From Leptospiraceae bacterium (GTDB lineage Bacteria > Spirochaetota > Leptospiria > Leptospirales > Leptospiraceae): a stretch of 64,000 bases of DNA. The notes under the pieces are model-generated. The model ran no database searches. It was not told where the DNA came from and saw only the letters and a list, made by a program, of their open reading frames with translations. A program made the translations under genes and the position numbers. This document shows, piece by piece, positions 15,476 through 24,618 of this stretch. The stretch is taken from NCBI GenBank assembly GCA_024233865.1, contig JACKPA010000001.1:1054001-1118000 (forward strand). Direction: 5' to 3'. Position 1 is the stretch's first letter; each line of letters begins with the position of its first letter.

Positions 15476-16768
15476 ATGCCGACAACAATACCCCTAGGGA
15501 TAAACAAAAGAACCAACGAGCCTTTTACCGTTATGATTGTGGATGATACAATATCTATACGTATTTTGCTAAAAAGATTGCTAATTCGGAAAGAGTTTAG
15601 AGTAATTTCAGAAGCTCAAAACGGACAAATTGCACTGGATGAACTTGAGTTATTAAACATAAAGCCGGATATTATTTTTATAGACCAAGAAATGCCTGAA
15701 ATGGACGGATTATCTGCCATTCAAGAAATCAGACCAAAATATCCGAACATAAAAATCATTATGTTTACCAGCCATGCAGAAAAACCCTTAGTACAAGAAA
15801 TTCTAAACCTGAAAGTCAACGCCTATATAGTTAAGCCTTTTGAGGAGCACAAGGTAATTGAAAAACTTGCTCATTTGCTTGGCAGAAAAGAGTTGATAGA
15901 AAAAGAAATTGTAGTATACAAAACTTCACAAATAAACCTCAAAGATATTGAAATTCCTGCTTTGCCGGATGTTGTAAATAAAATAATGATGGTTGATATA
16001 AACGATCCCGAATCAAGCGGTAAGGAACTGGAAAAAATTGTAAGTCCTGACATATCAATTTCTACAAACCTGATTCGAATTGCAAATTCTTCTTATTACG
16101 GAAGGTCCGGAAAAATTCGCAATCTAAAAGATGCCATCACTCTCTTAGGAGTAAAAATGGTGAAAAACATTATCCTTCTCGAAGCGAATAAAAAGCTGCA
16201 CAAAGGTTTGGATGCTCCCCTGTTTAAAAAATATTTAAGAGAGCTCCCAACACTTTCGGCAATAGTTTCCATTGATTTATCCAAAAATCCGGCAAATGTA
16301 GTTCATTTACGAGAGGAGATTTTTTTGGCTTCTTTGTTGCGAAAAGTAGGAATGCTTATTTTTGCTCTAAATTATAAAGAACAATACTTGCATGTATTGA
16401 AACTATATGAATTTGGACTAAAAAGTCTTTATGAAATAGAAAAAGAGGAGTTTAACCTCAATTCGATACAAATGGCTACCAAGGTTTTTGAGTCATGGAA
16501 AATGCCGGAATTTGTTCTGAAAGTAATATCTAATCAGAACTTCTCTCAATCGGAAATTCCCATAGTGAGTGATTTAGACAGAGTGACAAGGCTGTCTGAA
16601 ATCATCGCCCAGAAATTATTAGGAATGTCTCATATAGCAAAAGAAGATGATATTGCCAACGCTATTTTCGATCATTACAAAGCTTCTGATGAAACCAAAA
16701 GCCTATTTGGAGAAGACTATTACGATATTATAAAAGACCATCCATTTTTGGAAATTGCTTTAGGATAG
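15476..16768 (+). CDS. Response regulator with HDOD output domain
   Basis: 430 residues, with AAGGAG six bases before ATG 15476. Residues 15-140 form a receiver (VMIVDDT, phosphoacceptor Asp70 in IIFIDQEMPEMDG, KPF). Residues about 150-350 form an HDOD domain (IEIPALPDVVNKIM, then SPDISISTNLIRIANSSYYG and the INLKDAITLLG-like helix). HDOD proteins are non-catalytic relatives of HD phosphohydrolases used as signalling scaffolds. No kinase is adjacent. Confidence 0.88.
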   Translation: MPTTIPLGINKRTNEPFTVMIVDDTISIRILLKRLLIRKEFRVISEAQNGQIALDELELLNIKPDIIFIDQEMPEMDGLSAIQEIRPKYPNIKIIMFTSHAEKPLVQEILNLKVNAYIVKPFEEHKVIEKLAHLLGRKELIEKEIVVYKTSQINLKDIEIPALPDVVNKIMMVDINDPESSGKELEKIVSPDISISTNLIRIANSSYYGRSGKIRNLKDAITLLGVKMVKNIILLEANKKLHKGLDAPLFKKYLRELPTLSAIVSIDLSKNPANVVHLREEIFLASLLRKVGMLIFALNYKEQYLHVLKLYEFGLKSLYEIEKEEFNLNSIQMATKVFESWKMPEFVLKVISNQNFSQSEIPIVSDLDRVTRLSEIIAQKLLGMSHIAKEDDIANAIFDHYKASDETKSLFGEDYYDIIKDHPFLEIALG

Positions 16769-16780
16769 CCATTTTCTAAG

Positions 16781-17551
16781 TTACTTCAAATTTTGGAGAC
16801 TAAAAAATGCTTTGTTTGGGATAATGTCTTTATTGAGTTCCAAAATTTGAAAAGTAGAAACATTGTAGGTTTTGGCATCAACTGTTTCCATTATAGCTGG
16901 AAATCTTGTGGTTGAAGCTTGTTTGTTCTCAATTTTTTTTATGGTAGCAAATTTATATTTTAGACTTTTTAAAAATTCCATTTTGACTCCATAAAAATCA
17001 AGTCTTTCCGGTTCAAAATTTTTCGCATTTAAATACAAAACCAATTTTTTATACCCATTTGGATCCAAAGGCTTAAATGGCAGTCGAACCATGTTTTGTC
17101 CTTTGTAACTTTCTTTTGTTAAAATAAGAGAAACGTAATTTACCTCAAATAAATAAAATGACAAATCTTTATAGGTAAAAGAGGTATGCAAAACGTTTTC
17201 ATATTTTTCGTCTCCAAGCATTTGGTAAACTCGAAAGTTTTTAGTATTTTGATAATAGATATCTCGGTTTTTGTTTTTGTACAAGATTTTTAAAACCGGT
17301 GAATGTTTATGTTCCTCAAAGACATAAAGAGCTTCGCCTTCGGACTTGAAAATTTGTACATCCCATTCCTTCTTTTTACCATTTTTTTGTTTAAATTTTA
17401 ATTTTGCTTTTATATATCCGTCTTCTATATATTTAAAGCCATCATAAAGAGTAACCACTCCCTGAACCGAATTTGCTTCTTTTCCTTGGGTTGCAGACCA
17501 ATGGATAGAAAAAAAAACTAAAATGCATAAAAAAAATTTACCATACTTCAT
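16781..17551 (-). CDS. LolA-like outer-membrane lipoprotein-sorting family protein
   Basis: A 256-residue periplasmic protein with signal peptide MKYGKFFLCILVFFSIHW (cleavage near SATQG). The family C-terminus of the uncharacterised LolA_like group (PF17131) is recognisable: FEPERLDFYG, then a Lys-rich strand, and an ending NKDIIPNKAFFSLQNL. Members are predicted to bind lipids or lipoproteins in a half-barrel. It converges with the REC-HDOD gene, only 12 bp between stops. Confidence 0.65.
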   Translation of the reverse strand: MKYGKFFLCILVFFSIHWSATQGKEANSVQGVVTLYDGFKYIEDGYIKAKLKFKQKNGKKKEWDVQIFKSEGEALYVFEEHKHSPVLKILYKNKNRDIYYQNTKNFRVYQMLGDEKYENVLHTSFTYKDLSFYLFEVNYVSLILTKESYKGQNMVRLPFKPLDPNGYKKLVLYLNAKNFEPERLDFYGVKMEFLKSLKYKFATIKKIENKQASTTRFPAIMETVDAKTYNVSTFQILELNKDIIPNKAFFSLQNLK

Positions 17552-17645
17552 AGTTCCTTTAAAAAATAGCTGACATACTTTTTATTCAAGAAAAATTTTG
17601 ATCCTGATAATGGAAATTAATTTTTTATTTATTTACTAACTTTAA

Positions 17646-17672
17646 TATACTCAACGCGGAGTGGTTTTCGGA
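17646..17672. repeat. Dispersed repeat, inverted copy of 5553-5580
   Basis: TATACTCAACGCGGAGTGG plus TTTTCGGA is the reverse complement of the unit near 5.56 kb over about 26 bases. It lies about 75 bp before the RNase T2 start, within its probable 5' region. Confidence 0.6.
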
Positions 17673-17745
17673 TATGGTTTTTAAGATAAATCTTTAAAAT
17701 CAAGTGAATCTAATCATGGTATATAATATAACAAGGAGAATAAAC

Positions 17746-18399
17746 ATGAAACTATTAAAAAGAATAGGCATCTTTATTGGGATAATCGTTTTTTTACAAA
17801 CCGGATATGCTGTTCCAGAATCCAACAATGACTTTGACTACTACGTATTGGTCTTATCGTGGTCGCCCGAATTTTGCAGTAATTCTCAAAAAACCAATGA
17901 AGAACAATGCAAGATAGGGCGAAAATACGACTTCGTTTTGCACGGACTTTGGCCCCAGCATGAAAAAGGTTATCCTTCCGAGTGCAGCACACAGAAAATT
18001 CCTCGCAAAATCGAAAAGAAGTGCAACATTTTTCCTAGCAAAAAATTGTGTTACCATGAGTGGAGGAAACACGGCACTTGCTCGGGATTGAACGCGGCAG
18101 GTTACCTGGATTTATCCAAAAGCTTGAAAGAAAGTGTTGTCATTCCAAATAAATACAAATTACCGGAAAAGCCGTTTAAAACAACACTTGATGAGTTAAA
18201 AAGTGAGTTTATTGCTGCTAACCCAGGTTTTTCCAACAATTCAATTGCACCTTATTGTAAGAAGGGAAATTATTTAAAAGAGGTTTTCTTTTGTTATAAC
18301 AAAAACGGCAAACCTCGTTCGTGTAGTAAAGAAGTTTTAAAAAAGTCAGCCAAAAGCTGTGGAAAAAAAGATGGGTTTATCATCCGAAATGTAAGATAA
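17746..18399 (+). CDS. Secreted RNase T2 family ribonuclease
   Basis: 217 residues from ATG 17746, chosen because AAGGAG lies eight bases upstream and a signal peptide begins there (MKLLKRIGIFIGIIVFLQTG). Both catalytic segments are intact: CAS I FVLHGLWPQ (His66) and CAS II HEWRKHGTCSG (His104, Glu105, His109). The eight to ten Cys, for example in CYHEWRKHGTC and CSKEVLKKSAKSC, suggest disulphides in the periplasm or outside. The enzyme cleaves RNA non-specifically through a 2',3'-cyclic phosphate, giving a likely role in scavenging phosphate or nucleosides. Confidence 0.92.
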   Translation: MKLLKRIGIFIGIIVFLQTGYAVPESNNDFDYYVLVLSWSPEFCSNSQKTNEEQCKIGRKYDFVLHGLWPQHEKGYPSECSTQKIPRKIEKKCNIFPSKKLCYHEWRKHGTCSGLNAAGYLDLSKSLKESVVIPNKYKLPEKPFKTTLDELKSEFIAANPGFSNNSIAPYCKKGNYLKEVFFCYNKNGKPRSCSKEVLKKSAKSCGKKDGFIIRNVR

Positions 18400-18425
18400 A
18401 GGTTTTGGTGAGGTAAAATTTTGCT

Positions 18426-18617
18426 TTGCCCGAATTAGAACTTGATAAACTTTTTAAAAATCAAGAGGAAAATTCTGCAACCATGCAATTTGTAGAGGGA
18501 TTTAATAAAGGAATGATTGAAGTTGCAAAAAAAATGATAAATGCCAAAAAACCGATTCGTGAAATAATAGATTTTACAGGTTTACCGGAAGAAACTGTTC
18601 AACAGTTATTACAATAA
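18426..18617 (+). pseudogene. C-terminal relic of an Rpn-type transposase-like nuclease
   Basis: A 63-codon frame (TTG start) reading NSATMQFVEGFNKGMIEVAK followed by KKMINAKKPIREIIDFTGLP and EETVQQLL. This is the standard C-terminal tail of Rpn/PD-(D/E)XK recombination-promoting nucleases (family pattern A-x-x-M-L-x-x-G-x-x-x-x-x-I-x-x-x-T-G-L). The catalytic domain is absent. It is probably what remains of a decayed gene. Expression as a small protein cannot be excluded, since Rpn genes are known to encode short C-terminal products. Confidence 0.5.
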
Positions 18618-18650
18618 TTTTTAATTGTAAATTTTTTAGTTTTGGTTTCT

Positions 18651-19121
18651 ATGGAAACCAAGATGAGAATTGAAAATAAATTAGAATCTTTAGGTCTACA
18701 TTTACCGCCATTATCTAGAGCAATTGCTTCTTATATTCCGGCTAGAAAAGTGGGAAATATTGTTTATACATCAGGACAACTTCCTTCTGTTAGCGGAAAG
18801 CTTATGTGTATTGGTAAGGTAGGCAAAGACGTTGACACAAAAGAAGCCGGTGAAGCTGCCAAGGTAGCTTGTTTGAACGCTCTTTCTGCCATCAAAGGAG
18901 TTTGTGAAAATCTGGAGAATATAAAACAAATTGTTAAGCTAAATGTTTTTGTTGCTTCTGATCCGGATTTTTACGAACAGCATTTGGTCGCAAACAAAGC
19001 CAGTGATTTATTGGTAGAATTATTTGGAAAAGATGGTAATCATGCAAGGGCAGCTGTTGGAGTTCGCTCTCTACCTTTGAATGCTCCGGTTGAGATAGAA
19101 TTGATTGTCGAGCTAAATTGA
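18651..19121 (+). CDS. RidA family protein (YjgF_endoribonc type)
   Basis: 156 residues from ATG 18651. It aligns with the longer RidA-like group (PF14588) throughout: LESLGLHLPP, YIPARKVGNIVYTSGQLPSV, the GKVGKDVDTKEAGEAAKVAC helix, VKLNVFVASDPDFYEQH, and ARAAVGVRSLPLNAPVEIEL with the conserved Arg. RidA proteins hydrolyse reactive enamines/imines; this subgroup is less characterised. It is the first gene of a run of overlapping genes: its TGA overlaps the next start. Confidence 0.88.
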   Translation: METKMRIENKLESLGLHLPPLSRAIASYIPARKVGNIVYTSGQLPSVSGKLMCIGKVGKDVDTKEAGEAAKVACLNALSAIKGVCENLENIKQIVKLNVFVASDPDFYEQHLVANKASDLLVELFGKDGNHARAAVGVRSLPLNAPVEIELIVELN

Positions 19122-19636
19122 GTTTTGTGGATTGTTTCTTGTTATTTTTTAAAGTTATTCCCTTAACTATAGTTGGATGGTGGAAGGTTTATGCTCGTTT
19201 TTTCAGAGGAATTTTTCGCTTCTGGGTGCAAAAAGAGCCATTAGATCGAATCATACTTTTGGCTCTTTTGGTGCAATTGGGCAGTTCTCAAATCCAGGTA
19301 GGCTATACAATTCATTTTTTAAACGAAACCGAGCAAGTTTTTGTTTCCACCAACATCAATCTATGGATAACTTTTTGTTGTCTTATTGCTATTGTGCTTT
19401 TTATTGTTTCAATTTCGATATGGATAAAGTATTTATTACTCTCCATTGAAGGAATGTTAGGAATTGTTGTTATTTTAGGCTTATTGAACCCCAAGTTCAT
19501 AATGGTTAATTTTTTAAATTCCAATGATTTCTATTTTACCTATAAAGTATACGTTTTTGCTGCTTGTGTTATAATAAGTTTTGTAAGTATTCTTTTGTCA
19601 CTGATAACAAGCAAACAAAAAGCAACAAGTGGATAG
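19118..19636 (+). CDS. Membrane protein, unknown
   Basis: 172 residues with about four hydrophobic segments (residues 1-20, 46-65, 82-112 and 145-165) and a basic C-terminus. The start is TTG 19118 (overlapping the RidA stop) or GTG 19127. Trp and Phe are frequent in the first segment. No family is recognised. Tight overlap with both neighbours suggests one transcript, but the functional link to RidA and the RNA methyltransferase is obscure. Confidence 0.7.
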   Translation: MSFVDCFLLFFKVIPLTIVGWWKVYARFFRGIFRFWVQKEPLDRIILLALLVQLGSSQIQVGYTIHFLNETEQVFVSTNINLWITFCCLIAIVLFIVSISIWIKYLLLSIEGMLGIVVILGLLNPKFIMVNFLNSNDFYFTYKVYVFAACVIISFVSILLSLITSKQKATSG

Positions 19637-20342
19637 AGTCGTTATTTTATTAGAGAATCCAAAATATCCTGGTAATGTAGGTATGGTTTGCCGGCTCATT
19701 GCAAATTTTGATTTACCACCTTTGCGGATTATTGGAGAAAAAATGGAGCAAAGTTATGAAATGGAATGGATGGCTCATAACTCTCAAAGCGAACTCGATC
19801 AAATCGAATACCATTCCACCATAGAAAACGCAACTCTGGATATTGGAGTTTTATTTGGGACTAGTATGATTTATAGCCGAGATCGAGGTCCTTTTTTTCT
19901 ATTAAGTGATTTACCTAAAATGTATTCCAATGCAAATCAAAAAATAGGAATTATTTTTGGAAGAGAAGATACCGGTCTTTCTAAAAAAGTTATAAATCAT
20001 TGTAATTATATGCTTGATTTTAAGCTAAGCTCGCGTCAGCCTTCCATGAATTTAGCAAACTCGGTAGCTTTTGTTATGAGTACACTTCACAATTTTTCAG
20101 TCCAATATAGTGAAACCAAAGACAATTTCCCTGTGGTTGAAAAAAATCATTTTTATAATTATTCTAAAAAAATTTTTGAAATTTTAAAAATGAATAATTA
20201 TCATGGAACAAAAGATATGCCGGCAAAAAGACTAAAAACCATTTTAGACCAAAGGCGCTTAACCAAGGGTGATATTAATTTTTTATATACGTTTTTAAAA
20301 AACATAGAAAGACTAAAAAATAACAATGGCTCACAAGATTAA
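19629..20342 (+). CDS. SpoU (TrmH/TrmJ-like) RNA 2'-O-methyltransferase
   Basis: 237 residues from GTG 19629, overlapping the upstream gene by 8 nt. The SPOUT motifs are clear: motif 1 VVILLENPKYPGNVGMVCRLIANF (shown in the first 30 residues), motif 2 IGIIFGREDTGLS and motif 3 RQPSMNLANSVAFVMSTLHN. The opening PxNxGxxxR with AxN fits TrmJ-type tRNA ribose methylases, though other SpoU enzymes are possible. It uses AdoMet through a trefoil knot and is cytoplasmic. Confidence 0.85.
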   Translation: MDRVVILLENPKYPGNVGMVCRLIANFDLPPLRIIGEKMEQSYEMEWMAHNSQSELDQIEYHSTIENATLDIGVLFGTSMIYSRDRGPFFLLSDLPKMYSNANQKIGIIFGREDTGLSKKVINHCNYMLDFKLSSRQPSMNLANSVAFVMSTLHNFSVQYSETKDNFPVVEKNHFYNYSKKIFEILKMNNYHGTKDMPAKRLKTILDQRRLTKGDINFLYTFLKNIERLKNNNGSQD

Positions 20343-21003
20343 ATTTTTATGCAAAGTAATACTGTTTTTATTTGTTGCTCTTTTTTTATTTGCAACCTGG
20401 GTGAATCTTAGCTTTGAGTGGGACTATACTCAAATGAATGCATCCAACAATTATATACAGCTAAAAGATGCAACCACTGCCATTATTCCAGGAGCTGCCG
20501 TGTATGGCAAAAAACCTTCGCCCATTCTTTTGGATAGGTTAAAAAGCGGGTTATTGCTTTATAACAAAAAGAAGGTGAAAAAAATTCTATTATCCGGAGA
20601 TAATGGTAATCAATTTTATAATGAGCTTAAGCCTATGATAAAATTTATGGTAGAGAATAAGGTCAATAAAGAAGATATATTTGTGGATTATGAAGGTTAC
20701 AGGACTTTTGATACCATGTATAGAGCGAAGTATATTTATAATGTAACAGATGCTATTATAGTTACTCAAAAGTTCCATCAACCGAGAGCTGCTTATTTGG
20801 CTTTAAAAGTTGGTATTGATGCATCTTGTTTTGAAGCAGACCGTCGAAAGTACAAAGATGAACGCTATAATCGCCTTAGAGAATTTTTGGCAAGGACTCT
20901 TGCCTGGTTTGATATGAATTTTCGATTTACAACTCCTACTATAAATGCAAACCATAAACATCCAATATCGGGAGATGGTACCACTTCGTGGAAAGAATTA
21001 TAG
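20326..21003 (+). CDS. sanA: SanA/YdcF-type DUF218 membrane-anchored protein
   Basis: 225 residues with one N-terminal membrane anchor (residues 8-28), then a DUF218 domain in the periplasm: AIIPGAAVYGKKPSPILLDR, ILLSGDNG, YEGYRTFDTMYRAKYIY, and IIVTQKFHQPRAAYLA. This order and spacing match E. coli SanA, which affects envelope permeability to vancomycin. It overlaps the methyltransferase gene by 17 nt. It probably acts in envelope integrity or polysaccharide handling. Confidence 0.82.
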   Translation: MAHKIKFLCKVILFLFVALFLFATWVNLSFEWDYTQMNASNNYIQLKDATTAIIPGAAVYGKKPSPILLDRLKSGLLLYNKKKVKKILLSGDNGNQFYNELKPMIKFMVENKVNKEDIFVDYEGYRTFDTMYRAKYIYNVTDAIIVTQKFHQPRAAYLALKVGIDASCFEADRRKYKDERYNRLREFLARTLAWFDMNFRFTTPTINANHKHPISGDGTTSWKEL

Positions 21004-21016
21004 ATAAGGATAAATA

Positions 21017-22276
21017 ATGTTTCATAAAAAAAAGATACTCCTAATGGACAAGCGAAACATTTTTCCTGAAATCTTTATAAAAAGGTTGAATAAGGATTTA
21101 AATTTAGAACCAATAGTGACAAGAGACTATACAGAAACCAAACAACTAATCTACAACCATCATTCCAATCTTTTTCTTGCGTTAGTTGATTTTGAACCGT
21201 CTCAAACGGATGAATTTGAAAATATTGATTATATTTTAGAAAATGGTATTCCCTGTATAACAATAACTCCTGTGTTTGGAGATGAAGCAAGACGAGAAAT
21301 TTTATCAAGAAATATTGTAGATTATATATACAGAGAAAATGAGTTAGATATTGATTATTCCATTGCTTTGATAGATCGGCTCTTAAAGAATCCGGAGAGA
21401 AAAGTTCTTGTAGTAGAAGATTCAATTACTTATCGGAAGTATATTAGTGGTTTGTTAAAAAGCCAGATGTTTAAAGTTATCGAGGCAAACCATGGAAAGG
21501 AAGCATTAACTCTTTTGGACAAAAATTCGGACATTCAGCTAATTCTCACGGATTACAATATGCCGTACATGGATGGTTTTCAGCTAACAAAAATCATACG
21601 GCAAAAGCACGGAAAAGATTCAATGGCTATCCTTGCGATTTCAGACAATGAATCCAAAAAAATATCGTCTAATTTTTTGAAATTCGGAGCAAATGATTAC
21701 ATCCAAAAACCATTTTCCAAAGAGGAGTTTTTTTGTAGAATAAACCTGAATATAGATATTTTAGAAAATTTTCAAAAACTAAAAGATGCTGCCTATAAGG
21801 ATTATCTTACGGGACTTTATAATCGAAGGTACTTTTTTGAGAAGTCGCAGAGTTTACTTGAGCAAGCAATTTCCGAAAATAGATACTTTTCGCTTGGTAC
21901 TATAGATATAGACTTTTTTAAAAAAGTCAACGACAACTACGGTCATGACGTTGGGGATATTGCCTTGCAGTTCATAGCTGATGTTTTACAAGCTTACTTA
22001 CCTGGTAACGGTATTGTAGGGCGAATGGGGGGCGAGGAGTTTTGTATTCTTTTAATGGATTATGACAAAGAAACGACTCTGGAATATTTTGAGTCGATTC
22101 GAAGACGAACGGAGCGAATTCCAATTAGCATTGGTAGTGGAAAAGCGATTCAGTGTACAATTTCTATTGGTGTCACTTTGAATAAGCATGATAAATTGGA
22201 CAAAGTTTTAAAAGAATCGGACGAGATGCTCTACCAAGCAAAAAAAGCTGGTAGGAATCGAGTTTGTTACGCTTGA
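21017..22276 (+). CDS. REC-REC-GGDEF diguanylate cyclase
   Basis: 419 residues. The first receiver-like domain (1-125) is degenerate, with ALVDFEPSQT at the acceptor position. The second (about 130-255) is canonical: LVVEDS, Asp179 in ILTDYNMPYMDG, and KPF. The GGDEF domain (255-419) has GGEEF at 338-342, but the RxxD inhibitory site five residues earlier is not present, so feedback inhibition through that site is not expected. The architecture resembles PleD. Start ATG 21017 follows AAGGATAA. Confidence 0.9.
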   Translation: MFHKKKILLMDKRNIFPEIFIKRLNKDLNLEPIVTRDYTETKQLIYNHHSNLFLALVDFEPSQTDEFENIDYILENGIPCITITPVFGDEARREILSRNIVDYIYRENELDIDYSIALIDRLLKNPERKVLVVEDSITYRKYISGLLKSQMFKVIEANHGKEALTLLDKNSDIQLILTDYNMPYMDGFQLTKIIRQKHGKDSMAILAISDNESKKISSNFLKFGANDYIQKPFSKEEFFCRINLNIDILENFQKLKDAAYKDYLTGLYNRRYFFEKSQSLLEQAISENRYFSLGTIDIDFFKKVNDNYGHDVGDIALQFIADVLQAYLPGNGIVGRMGGEEFCILLMDYDKETTLEYFESIRRRTERIPISIGSGKAIQCTISIGVTLNKHDKLDKVLKESDEMLYQAKKAGRNRVCYA

Positions 22277-22325
22277 AGTGTAGTATATTACGGTGGTTCG
22301 GATAAGAAAAATTGCAAATTTTTTT

Positions 22326-22356
22326 GTAGGGGTAAACCCCTGTGTTTACCCCTGTT
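22326..22356. repeat. GTAGGGG-family hairpin, third copy
   Basis: GTAGGGGTAAACCCC followed by TGTGTTTACCCCTGTT. The arms fold back on themselves, and the base pairs that differ from the 5720-5750 copy change together (TGAAC/GTTCA versus TAAAC/GTTTA). It lies between convergent genes. Confidence 0.65.
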
Positions 22357-22417
22357 ACGGTGATTCGATGTTACTCATCACACCGATCACCAACCTTTTT
22401 TTGTAAAAACTTGCTTA

Positions 22418-23683
22418 TTATTGACATGTTGTACCTGTGGGAATACAACTGGTGCATAAAACATTATTCCATGAAGAATCATCTTCTATCATCTTTTTGT
22501 ACCAACTTACAAGGGAAGTCCCGTCTTGGGAGAGTGTGTAAAAATCAGTGTCCATAGAAATCGTATGAACTTTCCCATATGCTATAAAACTCCTATAGTT
22601 TGCTGTTTTCTCAGCAGTACTTTTTAAGGTTAGCATTTTTGTATTCCATTCACAATACAAATCACTCGTAACAGTATCCCACATAGAGCTATTTGCGACG
22701 TAGGTGTTGCCCATTGTTTTATTTACGTTATAAAAATAAACCTGTGTACCATCGTATGCAGCCGTGTACTGTGCAAGTCTGGTAGTGGTATAATGGTTAC
22801 CTATATACTGGTAAAAGTATCCAATATCCAAAGTATCAAAAGAAGATGTGCTAATACCCGAAATCCAATCTGGAAGAGTTTCGGATACACCCCACACATT
22901 CTTAACATCCGATTCAAATGTAGTAGTTGTAACCCCATTGGCAGCATCTCCTAAAACATAAACTTTGTTGGATGAGTAAACTTCTTTGATATAGGGATAG
23001 TTATAAATAGCACCATAGCCACCGGCACTCTGACCTGTTACAAACACATCTCCTACTTGAGTAGAAGGGTAATTGTTTTGAAGATATTTTAGAACAGATA
23101 AAAAGTTATCAAAACCCCTATGGCGTATCGTATGTTTTTCACTGGTAACAGGGTCTGTATATTCATAGTCATTAGAACCCCAAAAAACATCGCCGGTGCA
23201 ATAAGGGATAAAAACCATAGTCCAGCCTTTAAAAGGATTATTAGCTGCATTATGGTCTAAAACACCTGCATCAATATAAGAAGACGAGATATTCATTGCC
23301 ATATAATTTACAAAACCTATATCAGAAATGTAGGTCTGTGTATCGGATACTCCTAAGCAATTTTTGGCATCCCAGCAAGCACCACCTCCCATAAAATTAA
23401 TGAGTAAATTGTTAGAAGAACCTTTTTTAACAAAAAACGCGTATTTTGAGTCCGTACCAGGTGCATTGGAACAACTGGGGTCGTAGGAAAAGTTTTTTGT
23501 GCTTGAGTTTTGTATGGAAATAGAAATAGAATTTGCTTGAGGAACATACTTTTCCCAAGCTCCTGGTTTTACCAAATAGAGCAAAGAGACTGCTACGGTA
23601 TTATCCTGTATCTCATTACCAGGGTTACTTTTGCATCCAACCGAAAAAATAAGCAAAACCAATACATAAATGATATAGTTCAT
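22418..23683 (-). CDS. Pectin-acetylesterase/Notum-like lipoprotein hydrolase
   Basis: 421 residues from ATG 23681-23683, with lipoprotein signal MNYIIYVLVLLIFSVGC. The alpha/beta-hydrolase family of plant pectin acetylesterase and Notum is recognisable: LLINFMGGGACWD (oxyanion), FIPYCTGDVFWGS, the nucleophile in VFVTGQSAGGYGA, and the C-terminal His in AYGKVHTISMD. It should deacylate an ester on a polysaccharide or lipid at the cell surface. Substrate is unknown. The lipid anchor is unusual relative to plant enzymes but usual for the envelope proteins in this window. Confidence 0.82.
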   Translation of the reverse strand: MNYIIYVLVLLIFSVGCKSNPGNEIQDNTVAVSLLYLVKPGAWEKYVPQANSISISIQNSSTKNFSYDPSCSNAPGTDSKYAFFVKKGSSNNLLINFMGGGACWDAKNCLGVSDTQTYISDIGFVNYMAMNISSSYIDAGVLDHNAANNPFKGWTMVFIPYCTGDVFWGSNDYEYTDPVTSEKHTIRHRGFDNFLSVLKYLQNNYPSTQVGDVFVTGQSAGGYGAIYNYPYIKEVYSSNKVYVLGDAANGVTTTTFESDVKNVWGVSETLPDWISGISTSSFDTLDIGYFYQYIGNHYTTTRLAQYTAAYDGTQVYFYNVNKTMGNTYVANSSMWDTVTSDLYCEWNTKMLTLKSTAEKTANYRSFIAYGKVHTISMDTDFYTLSQDGTSLVSWYKKMIEDDSSWNNVLCTSCIPTGTTCQ

Positions 23684-23944
23684 AATTTTAATCCTTGGAT
23701 AAGAAGGGATGATAAACCAATAGTGTGACAATAAAAGGCGAATAAGCAAGAGAAAAACCGCTTATAGAATTAAAAAAAGAAAAAAAAGGGTTCTAAAACC
23801 ACTATGTCCTAAATTATATGGACAGAAAACAATATTATATAGGAATAGAAGTTATTTTTTAGATATTAATATTTATAAAAAGAATAAAAATACATTTGTT
23901 ATTATAGATGAATTCGATTTACCTTTCTTTTGGGAATAACTATC

Positions 23945-24589
23945 ATGATCAATTATAGTAGGGAATCTATTTACGATGCAAAAAAAGAAATAGTAAGAGC
24001 ACAAGTTCAAAGGTTCCATATTTTTTATAGTGATTACTTTAATCGAGAACAAACCATACCAATGGTAAATTACTTTTTTGAAACAATCTATAATCTAGAC
24101 GGAAGAGACGAATGGATAGAACTTGCTGTAAATACATTTGAAAAAGTAAAACACATGATTAAAGATCAAACAAGAGAAAACGTGCAGCAGTTAATAGAAC
24201 TTAATAACCTTACCGATAAACTCGACACCCAGATGGCTTATCTATTACTGGAAAAAGAATGGGAAAAAGATAAAAAAGAATTAAATCTCGAAGAATATAC
24301 TACTCTTTACAGAGAGCTAGATCATTATCAAGAAAGAAAGCAACAATTAGAAGTTGTTTTGAAAAATATGGAATTATTCTATACTTTAGCTCATCGTCCT
24401 ATTAATTCCGTAATTATGAAGCCGGCAAGATTTATGGCAAAAATTTTAGGAGTCTATCCTTTATTCGCTACTGTTGAAGAAGGCTACCATGCAATCCTCC
24501 CTGTTTCTCCTGAGCTTTTCCAAGACTTTTACAAAGAAGTAAAACAAAAGGAGTGGGAATATTTGCACCAAGCTTTCCCTGAACTATAA
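23945..24589 (+). CDS. FFLEELY-like conserved alpha-helical protein
   Basis: 214 residues from ATG 23945 (a TTG at 23930 is in frame). Nearly all-helical and acidic, with YSDYF and MVNYFFETIYNLDGRDEW. This last segment resembles the FFLEELY motif of a conserved uncharacterised proteobacterial/spirochaete group. No catalytic motif, no membrane segment. The assignment to that group rests on this one motif. Confidence 0.6.
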   Translation: MINYSRESIYDAKKEIVRAQVQRFHIFYSDYFNREQTIPMVNYFFETIYNLDGRDEWIELAVNTFEKVKHMIKDQTRENVQQLIELNNLTDKLDTQMAYLLLEKEWEKDKKELNLEEYTTLYRELDHYQERKQQLEVVLKNMELFYTLAHRPINSVIMKPARFMAKILGVYPLFATVEEGYHAILPVSPELFQDFYKEVKQKEWEYLHQAFPEL

Positions 24590-24618
24590 CAGGATTAAAT
24601 TGATTTTTGAGGTTTGAT

